A DNA stretch of 64,000 bases, from the NCBI GenBank assembly GCA_023653785.1, contig JAMKCH010084989.1:34469-98468 (forward strand), in the 5' to 3' direction. This DNA comes from Ophioderma brevispina (taxonomy: Eukaryota > Echinodermata > Ophiuroidea > Amphilepidida > Ophiodermatidae). Below are positions 56,060-64,000 of the stretch, piece after piece (the stretch's first letter is position 1; the number at the start of each line of letters is the position of its first letter). The notes beneath the pieces were generated by a model. The model made no database searches, was not told where the DNA came from, and saw only the letters and a list, made by a program, of their open reading frames with translations. Position numbers and translations under genes: made by a program.

Positions 56060-57270
56060 TATATTTGAACTTGGTACCTCATACCGTATGGTGAGATTGG
56101 CAGAAGTGGATTTGAGCGGGGGACATTGTTCTAATCTTGTCACAAGGTAGCCAGTTGTCTACCGGGCTCCTGCAGTTACCGCCTGAATTTCCCTTTTCCT
56201 TCTTTCTATTAAGAAATCATTTCCCTTTTCCTTCTTTGTATTAAGAAATCTCCTACGGACCTTCAAAACTGTACCACCGGTTGCTCGCCATTTTTGCCCG
56301 GTGTGGCAGGAGATATGGTCCGCCGGTCTCACAGTCCGTGAACATGGTGAACAAGAGGGCAATCGATTCAGTTGACTCTTCACGTAACATTAGTTTCACG
56401 CTTTATTCCGTTGTCGTCTATGGAGCCCGGACTGTGGTTCCTGCCGGTAGGTGACCCGATCGACAAAACGTTCAAAGTCTGGGGACGTCCCTTTGTTATT
56501 ATAATTACATACGGTCTTCCAGTCCAGATACTAGCAGTCAAACCATATTAACCAATTAAGCGATCATCAGATAGGTCTACTCTTGGTCCTACTTGACTAG
56601 GGGACGTCCGTGAATGTCACGTGATCGATCGATCTGGGTCATTTCCTATCACGATTCACGTGTTGCTATGCTCAGGCTGAAAAGAGCAAACAAGACGATC
56701 TAAGAGGGAGGTCTAATATTTATCATAACTTATTCATCGAGCACACAACAAAACGTACACAATACACTGTTTAACAGGAAAGACAGAAACAAAACAAAAG
56801 TATTAACACATTTGATAAATTATGATAATGTACAAACATAAGGCCTAAAAAAATATGTTTGTTTGCCCTTTTGGTTGAAAATCGGGAGTGTCGGTCGGTC
56901 GGTCGGGTGATTTTTTTTTAAAATACAAGACACAGGAGAAATGCAATGGAAATATATATATTATTTAACTTGTCAAACATGTATACTTTTGTTTTTTCCT
57001 GTAACAGTCACTCTTTACCGTGTTTACAATCACGTATGATAGCAATGAGCCATGGTAGGTGAATGTCCTTTGCCCGGGGTCCTTTGTATTGAACAAGACT
57101 ATTAAACTTACCATCGTAGATGGAGATCGATTGATCACATTACATTACGGATGTCCAGATAGAGGGTCAAGTAATAACTAGCCCTAGATCTAGGGCGAGC
57201 TATTCAGGACAGTATCAACTGGAAAAAGCAGCGCTGACCGCTCGCTCCATGTAGGTGAGACCCCCTATTT
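56060..57270. other. Intergenic, no gene seen
   Basis: GTCGGTCGGTCGGTCGG at about 56,890 resembles the CCGACCGACC interior of the 27.4 kb element. Nothing coding. Confidence 0.45.
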
Positions 57271-57475
57271 ACACGGTCTGCGCACAAAAACATGGAGAAA
57301 GTGCGCAGGCGTACTCTTGGTAATTGTACTAAGTGCGCAGCGCTACTTCGGGGTTCACAAACTGCGCAGAACACATTATGTGCGTCCTTTTCCTCTCCGG
57401 AATTATTGGAGATGCGCCGCGCACTTCATGTTTTCCAAAACCATGCGCACGCTAAATATCTTAGGAGATCGATGG
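57270..57475 (+). repeat. Divergent GTGCGCAG repeat, copy 1
   Basis: Several TGCGCA / GTGCGCAG words (AAGTGCGCAGCGC, ACTGCGCAGAAC, GCGCCGCGCACTTC, CATGCGCACGC) in an otherwise AT-rich setting. It can be loosely aligned with the copies at 59,050 and 62,780. Confidence 0.45.
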
Positions 57476-57559
57476 GTTTTAAGCTGGTATCGTGATATAG
57501 CAGTCATCAATTCAAATGTTCTCATTGTTCGCATTTCCCGAAAAAAAATGGTATAGATC

Positions 57560-59030
57560 GGCTGAGATGTACTGAAATACCCAATGTTCAGTGTGTTTTT
57601 TTTTTTATTGTGGGAACAATTCTCAATGCTGGAAATACAAATGCTGAAATACGAAAACTTTTAACAACATAACACGAGCAAATATTTTAAAATCCCTCAC
57701 TGTAAGTGTATTTGGGTTATTGGTTTAATTTGTTTCCCTAGATGTTTGGTATTATTTTAATCTTTGTGCAGATTTTTTTTAATGGTTTTGTTGTTGCTTG
57801 TTTTCACTACTGATATTTAGTGAATGTATACATGTGTATATTTAAATAGTAGTATTTTAAATTTTTAAATTAGATTTATAGTTTGCAGGCCTGTGGTTAA
57901 GAATCAGTTGTTGGACTGAATCGGGCTAACCTGGGTAAAGATGTTGCAAATAAATAATGCGATTTTTCTACGGAACTAAGATAGTTTACATAGTACATAA
58001 TACTGAATCGAATGAATGTATATCCGATTTCAAGTTTACATGCGATTGTTAAAAACAAGCACTACCATCAATTAAAATTCATGACATGGAAGTCTCTGAT
58101 CACTAAGAGGGAGCGTATACTATATAGGCCTACAATCAAATCAGTTACAAATATATAAACAGATTTAGATGGTCGGTGAATGGGCGGTAGTCTAATTAAA
58201 GCCAGGTTCCCAAGTTCGAGTTTTGATATTTCGACGTGATGGATAGAATCGTGAGTTTTTAAAAAAAATAACATGTTAAACGGACATTTAGTGGGCCAAC
58301 CTAGTTTGTCTCCCTGGCCTTAACCTCAAACATTTTAGGATTTTATATATCATGGAAACCGTTGACTTTACCCGTACCCATGCGTTTTGCCAGGCATTTC
58401 GTGCAAGTCAGATGCGTTCTACCAAAATGCAATTTTGTAATATTTTCTGTCCGAACCGACTGAAATGACAACACAGTTGTAAATATCGAAACTGTGGGAC
58501 ACTGGCGATTCATACATTGCTCAAGACAAAACCAAAACGATTAAACAAAGGTAAACAATTTTCAAATCAATCAACAATTCAATAAAAAAAATATCAATCT
58601 TATCAAAATAGGCCCATTTTGTGGGTTTATTAAAAATCTTTGGTTAACGGCGATCCCTCCCCGCTTTTTGGGCACTCTTGCGATCAATGCCTTGTAATCT
58701 GAGAGATAAATATTTACGTGAGAGTAAAACAACTGTAAATCCGGTAATAAAGAGGTGCGCCCAACCCTGTCACCCCAATTGTAATTTTTTGTGCCCCTTT
58801 TTTTATACTAATGTTCGTTGACTATTAAACTCAAAACACCTAGAGGTTTCTGGAACATTAACTTCAACAGTTTCTGGACATATATTAACTTCAAAACAGG
58901 TTTTGAGAAACCATTTAGTAACTGTTAATGTTGAAAATTCCACCATTTTCTTTAATTAAGTGAGTGTGTTTATCTTATCCATAACAGATTGAAACTTTTT
59001 TTTCTCCCTAAATTTTGATATAAAAAAAAA
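57560..59030. other. Intergenic, no gene seen
   Basis: AT-rich, short frames only. Confidence 0.5.
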
Positions 59031-59049
59031 ATATACTTTTGACAAAGTG

Positions 59050-59460
59050 TGTGTAAGTGTGTGTTTGTTTCTGCCAGGTGCACTTCTTTTTCTGCGCACT
59101 TTTTTTTTTCGAAATCCCAAAGTGCGCAGCGCACTTGCAGAAATTCGCTCGAAAACTGCGCATCATATCTCCTCTCCCCTACCAGTCGTTTAAAATGGAA
59201 CGAAATCTCTCCGACGTTACCGAAGCGATACAAAAGTATGTGATCAAGATGACTGTTGTCATATGGTATAAGCCACGAAGTTCTCAGTAATGACATTGAT
59301 AATATATTATGGTTTAAAGGTGCATTACGTGTTTCCTCACACAGCCTCGTCCCCCAATTTAAGGTGTAACAAATCCAGATTTTTTTTATATCATCTGAAC
59401 CTTTGCAAAATATTTGCCTAGAGCGTACGTGTATATTCAATTTACTTTTAGAAAAAATAC
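59050..59460 (+). repeat. GTGCGCAG repeat, copy 2
   Basis: Contains AAGTGCGC-A-GCGCACTT, an odd palindrome, then CTACCAGTCGTTTAA, TCTCCGACGTTACC, TCGTCCCC and TATATCATCTGAACCTTTG. The same blocks in the same order lie at 62,780-63,150. The two copies flank the retroelement relic in direct orientation. Confidence 0.75.
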
Positions 59461-59784
59461 AAATTTGTATTTGGTATTCTGTATTTGTACTCTGTGACAG
59501 AAATACAAACACACACAGTCAAAATCAACTGATTATTTTTTTATTAAGCTTTTCATTACGGTATGTAGTGAACAACAAACGAAAAATAAAGGTGTTAGAA
59601 CCCCAATTGCGACTTTACTAAGCCTTTTAGAACTTCTGCACTCCGTCTTTTTTTACATCAAATAAGAACACGACTTGTAAATTCAATACCAATTTCAAAT
59701 ACCATGTAATGAAGATGATCGTACATGCATTGCGTCGGAATAGATTATGAAAAGTGATAAATGCGACAATTATTATGCTGTCTG

Positions 59785-59965
59785 GCTAATGTAGTATGTA
59801 TGTATGTATGTGTGTATTGTGTCAGTCGTCTTTACTGTTTTATTTATGTCTGTCTGTTATGTCTGGCTTTCTTTATGTATGTTTTATGTAATGTATTATG
59901 TATGTTATGTAGTATGTAGGTATGTCTGTGTCTGTCTGTCTGTCATGTATGTATGTCTGTATGGT
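59785..59965. repeat. (TATG)n / (TGTC)n microsatellite, left of retroelement
   Basis: Interrupted TATGTATGTATG and TCTGTCTGTCTG runs, ending GTATGTCTGTATGG just before retroelement-like sequence begins. Confidence 0.85.
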
Positions 59966-61372
59966 ATTTGAATTTAGTTGTGAAACGTTTTAAGAACTTG
60001 TTACCAAAACTTGCATTGCCCCTTGGCAAAATTGCTATAAACTTCAAACCATTAATATCTTTTGCCTACCAACAGTTGAGGGCTTTTTCGGCATACTTCC
60101 GGTACCAACTAAAGCTTTTACAGCGATGGAAGATCTGATTGTCAAATACATCAGACATTATTGGGCCACATCCCAATTTCCAATCGCAAGTATGTTTTTG
60201 TCGCCGAAGTCACCGGGGTTTAGGAATTCGAACCATCAACTATTTATTGCTATGGAGATTTTCCTGTTTCCTTCGAGTTGAATTCCAACGACGAATTGGT
60301 CCGAAGAACGTCCGAAAAAATCCCTCAACTACATATGCAGAAAAGGAAAGTAAAAGAAACTGATCAAAACAATAACTTTGGCAGGATAATTAAATCGACC
60401 AATATTGGACTACTTGTTAAGAAACACCAAACATTTTTGAGTAAGTTCCTCATGCTCGAACAAACAACTTTGCTCTAAACTTGAGATTTTCTTAATAAGG
60501 TGAATGAAGATTATGCCATACGGCTGGTGATGATATCATAACGTGTCATGAAAAAGGCATACCATTATTTTTTTTTATCATCGAAAGTGCGACAGAATTG
60601 GAACTGAAGAACTGGAAGGACTTGAATCAACAGGGAAGACTTGCTTACCTCGAGAATACAGACTATGCGTGTTAATGGAACACCTGAAAAACGGTGACTT
60701 AAGTGATGACGTCATCAAGTTCATCACTAAGACGAGGCTTCAGATCTCTGAAACTAAATCCTTGTTTCATGCCATGTACTCAGGTCAGCAAGTCTTGCCC
60801 TCTCTGGAATAATCCTTATGACACAATTTCGCCTGTTGCAAATGGCTGCATACAATTTCGGGATAATTATATTGCGAGGCATAATAGACTGGTAAAACTC
60901 TTACAAAAGAGATATCGAAATACAACACTTCTATGACTATTTACCACGAAAAAAGACCATTTCGAGTGATCTTATCACAAATGACGATGAGGAGATTCAA
61001 TTTGTCAATATATTTCAGGTCATACAAGCAAGAAAACCCGATCTTTTCCTCATTGATTACGAGAATATGAAGTGCTTTATAGTTGAAATATCTTGTCCCT
61101 TTGACGCTTTCATTGAGGACTGCTATAAGGCTAAATTCAACAAGTATCAGCCCTTTGCAATCTGCTTACTATTTGCGGATTTAGCTGCAAAATCATCGTC
61201 TTTGTGATCGGATCACTCGGTCGTGTCCATTATCGATTTCGTCGGGGATTGAAAATCCTTGGTCTCCCCAACGTCGTTGCTAAAGCTGTTGCCAAGTATT
61301 GCTCTGTTAACGTAATGATTGGCACAAATCTAATATGGAAAATCAGACACAAACTCACCAGAGAAAATTAAT
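59966..61372 (+). pseudogene. Retrotransposon C-terminus with restriction-like endonuclease, broken
   Basis: Three pieces in different frames. (1) 60,120-60,280: IVKYIRHYWATSQFPIASMF, like the thumb region after the RT. (2) 60,680-60,936: DDVIKFITKTRLQISETKSL and CPLWNNPYDTISPVANGC, then YIARHNRLVKLL. This is the C-x2-C-x8-H-x4-C knuckle of R2/R4/NeSL-type elements with the second Cys now Trp and the His now Pro. (3) 61,020-61,372: ARKPDLFLID and CFIVEISCPFDAF, the PD..D..E nuclease core, then FVIGSLGRVHYRFRRGLK and the C-terminal AKYCSVNVMIG to a TAA. Stops lie between the pieces and the RT itself is missing. Not a host gene. Confidence 0.75.
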
Positions 61373-61490
61373 TTTTTTCAGCTTGCTCGACCGTTTAATC
61401 ATGGAATATCATGGTTTCATAAATTATTCAATGTAGATGTTGTTTGCCGCTTCGGTGGCTCATGTATGATTATCATTGAATAAGATTGAA

Positions 61491-61526
61491 TATGTATGTA
61501 TGTATGTATGTATGTATTGTGACAGA
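61491..61526. repeat. (TATG)n microsatellite at the 3' end of the retroelement
   Basis: TATGTATGTATGTATGTATG about 120 bp after the retroelement stop codon. Confidence 0.9.
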
Positions 61527-61529
61527 CTA

Positions 61530-62680
61530 TGAATGTTATATTATTTTTCTGTATTAATTTAATTACATCATGTTAAATTTAATCATATAAATATGAGTGA
61601 GGAGAACTGGAAAATATGAAACCTGCAATGTGTTTTGTGCAATAAGCTGACTTATCTGATTGACCTATTTTCTAATGGACTATTGTGTGAAGACTTCCTG
61701 AGGAAAAACATGTCAGAATAGTTCGCAAGTCAGACAATATGATCACAGTGAACTTATCATCGTCATTCTAAGAAGTGGACAGAGGTTCTTTGTTACCTAT
61801 AGGAAGCAAGATTGCACACCTGTTGATGAACATAGACTTTGTGCAATTGCTATGTCACAACACTTCGAGCGCAGGATGTGGAAGATTGTGGACTTCCTCG
61901 ACATGTTTCAGCGACGAAAGGATTGTGAAATGTTCGTCTTGTCTCTGCGTGTTTGTTGCATCATGGGAAATTTTCTATGGACAAATTCTGTTGCAAGTCA
62001 TTTCTCTTTGCCAGTTGACAAGAGTTTTCATCGAGTGTAGACCTCTCAAACAGAAGTTGGAGAACTTTCATAACATTTGATTTATAAAAATCAATGTTAT
62101 TATTATTATAATTCTAGAAAGTTGCTAGAATTATCAAAGCTGCTCAAAATTTGGTACCTTTGGAAAAACAAAGGTTAACATTAAAATATCTGCAGGATTG
62201 TGTCTTTTACCAGTGCATTCACCTTTAATGCACTGAGTACCTGTGGAATATTGTTACGCCAAGCTGCAGTTATACTTCCAGTAGTTCTTCAAGTCTACGA
62301 GTTTATAAATTAATCGGCCGGTCTATACCAAAGGACTTTTGCTATTTCGCGAACTATTTGACCGTACCAGCAAGAATTGTGTCGGCAAGATTTATGTGGA
62401 TCTGATTCTACAAGAGACTGGTGCGCACCCAACAGTGAACTGTGAACTTTGAACTTTAGTTTATCCTGAGATGTGTGTTTAATTTGATTTTTAAATAGGT
62501 AAGAAGTGTAGATAATAATTTTGTGCAATTGTTGATTGTGTATATTGCGTGAGTTAATTTATGTATTAAAATCATTACTTGAATTTACATCTTGGTCATT
62601 CAATCTTCTTCCAAATCGTCATTGTGAATTTTGTTTTATGAACCACGGAGGTTACTTTTCTGACCTTGAGTACGTCTCGT
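61530..62680. other. Intergenic, no gene seen
   Basis: A short open frame (61,775-62,080, about 100 codons) has no recognised motif. Possibly more retroelement debris. Confidence 0.45.
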
Positions 62681-62684
62681 AACA

Positions 62685-62785
62685 GTATGTATGTAGTATG
62701 TATGTATGTATGTATGTAGTATGTATGTATGTATGTCTGTATGTATGTATGTATGTAGTATGTATGTATGTAGTATGTATGTGTT
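62685..62785. repeat. (TATG)n microsatellite
   Basis: TATGTATGTATG interrupted by TAGTATG, running directly into the third GTGCGCAG repeat. Confidence 0.9.
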
Positions 62786-62789
62786 GACA

Positions 62790-63160
62790 AGTGTGTGTGT
62801 GTGTTTCTGCCACTTGCTTCTTTTTCTGCGCACTTTTTTTGAAAATCCCAAAGTGCGCAGCGCACTTGCAGAAATTCTCGAAAACTGCGCTCATAGTCTC
62901 CACTACCAGTCGTTTAATGGAAATGAAATCTCCGACGTTACCCGAAGACGATACCATGTATTGATCAAGATGATCGTATTGTCATTATGGTTAGACCCAA
63001 AGTTCTCAGTATGAAAGTAATAATAAATTTATTGTTTATTAAAGGCACATTTCGTGTTCACAGCTCGTCCCCAATACCTGTAGCAAATCGAGATATTTTC
63101 AAGTTATATCATCTGAACCTTTGGCAAAAGTATGTGCCTAATCGTAGAGGAAAATTGTCA
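62790..63160 (+). repeat. GTGCGCAG repeat, copy 3
   Basis: AAGTGCGCAGCGCACTTGCAG, CCAGTCGTTTAA, TCTCCGACGTTACC, GTTCTCAGTA, TCGTCCCC and TATATCATCTGAACCTTTGG in the same order as at 59,050-59,460. Confidence 0.75.
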
Positions 63161-63164
63161 CTTT

Positions 63165-64000
63165 GGCCAAAATTTTGTGACACTCCAACATCGCCTTTAT
63201 AATTTGTAATTTTCTGTGTGTTTTGTGGGTTAAGGCTTTCTATTTATTACTAAAGGTGCATAAACTCATAATTTAAGGCAAGTTTTACCTTTGTAAAATG
63301 ACTGTGTCCAATATCAGCTAATATCGCAAACCAAGGGTTTCACGTGTAAACTTTGGCGTCCACAAATTTATACGTGCAACTAGGAGCCATTTTGAGCTTT
63401 TCGACACTTTGCCATTCTTTTAATTTTGTAAAATGGTCATGAGGCTCTGAAGCATATCAATGCTTTATTAATCAATTTTTTGGAAGGGAAGATTGTAGAA
63501 ATATAGACACTCCAAAGTTTGACGCACCACTTTAGTGTCCACTAGCCATCTATACATTGTGATGTTCAACTTTGACAAGTACGGTATCTAAATATCTAGA
63601 ACAAAATAAAACAATACACATGGTGCTCATTTTGTAAATTAAAGTAGTTAAAATTGAAGTCAATTCTATTCCCGTTTAAATCAAAGCAAATGGAAACCTT
63701 GACCTGGTTCCACTAGGCCTCGCCCCCTCTAAATGTAAAAAGAGTAAAAGTCACGCGACCCATCTATTTATAGGGAAAAATTAACTCGGTTAGAGTGATT
63801 TTCGAGTGAATTTTTCACTCTAAATTAGGATGGGTTACTCAGACAGCTTTTTCAGGTGACTTTCACTCTTTTACAATTAGGTATGAAAATCAACTTTTTT
63901 AAATCAAGGGTAATAAATATCCCATAGTTATTCACGTGCACGTGGAATTTACAAAGGCTGAAGTGTTGATGCTGGAGTCAATTTTACTAGTCCTACCTGT
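63165..64000. other. Intergenic, no gene seen
   Basis: A GAGTGA / TCACTC-rich stretch at 63,790-63,885 recalls the element at 6078-6235. Otherwise nothing. Confidence 0.45.

Noticed and set aside
58970..59512. 180-codon minus-strand open frame
   Set aside because: Runs through the GTGCGCAG repeat and homopolymers; the related frame in the other repeat copy is broken.
59966..61372. Penelope-like element with terminal repeats
   Set aside because: The protein signature is the Cys/His knuckle plus PD-D-E nuclease, not the GIY-YIG domain of Penelope elements.

Overview
The window looks like an animal genome, AT-rich and heavy in introns, most likely a marine deuterostome invertebrate (echinoderm or hemichordate type). 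Three things point that way: serial hyalin-repeat (HYR) exons, each a separate phase 1-1 cassette flanked by GT/AG splice sites; a dense load of small inverted-repeat transposons; and non-LTR retrotransposon debris. The species cannot be named from sequence alone. I see no bacterial operon, tRNA, rRNA or CRISPR.

One gene on the + strand accounts for the recognisable coding sequence, and its 5' end lies left of the window. In order it has twelve HYR cassettes (about 1.56 to 30.03 kb, one every 1.4 to 3.6 kb), a block of four-cysteine half-EGF exons (36.4 to 37.5 kb), a 30-nt microexon encoding a furin-type RKRR site (40.86 kb), a six-cysteine EGF exon (43.5 kb) and a terminal exon with an acidic stem, one transmembrane helix and a short basic tail ending at a TGA (44,644). 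The inferred product is a type I membrane protein: HYR array, half-EGFs, cleavage site, EGF, helix, tail. Only HYR 7, 8, 10 and 12 are fully open. HYR 1, 2, 3, 5, 6, 9 and 11 carry stops or frameshifts, and HYR 4 has lost its acceptor and a conserved Cys-Pro. All cassettes are 1-1 symmetric, so dead ones could be skipped without changing frame.

The introns are filled with non-autonomous transposons. Some have exact target duplications: hAT-like elements with 8-bp duplications (14.9, 21.0 and 49.0 kb; an imperfect one at 46.0 kb), TTAA-bounded elements (17.2, 20.6, 28.7 kb) and TA-bounded ones (22.8, 39.7, 48.4 kb). There are also long foldbacks (9.2, 25.2, 55.2 kb), a two-hairpin element, minisatellites whose units are themselves palindromes (30.1 and 37.9 kb), a tRNA-derived SINE and a GTGTCG-ended family carrying perfect AGGTCAAAGGTCA repeats.

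From 44.9 to 64 kb I find no host gene. There are mobile-element remains: a reverse-transcriptase relic on the minus strand (51.7 kb) and the C-terminal part of a restriction-like-endonuclease retrotransposon (60.0 to 61.4 kb) lying between (TATG)n tracts.

Assembly caution: three near-identical local duplications (21.6, 35.9 and 52.0 kb) each have their second copy directly after a homopolymer of about 20 bases. At least two look like unmerged contig or haplotype overlaps, and one of them duplicates the half-EGF exons.
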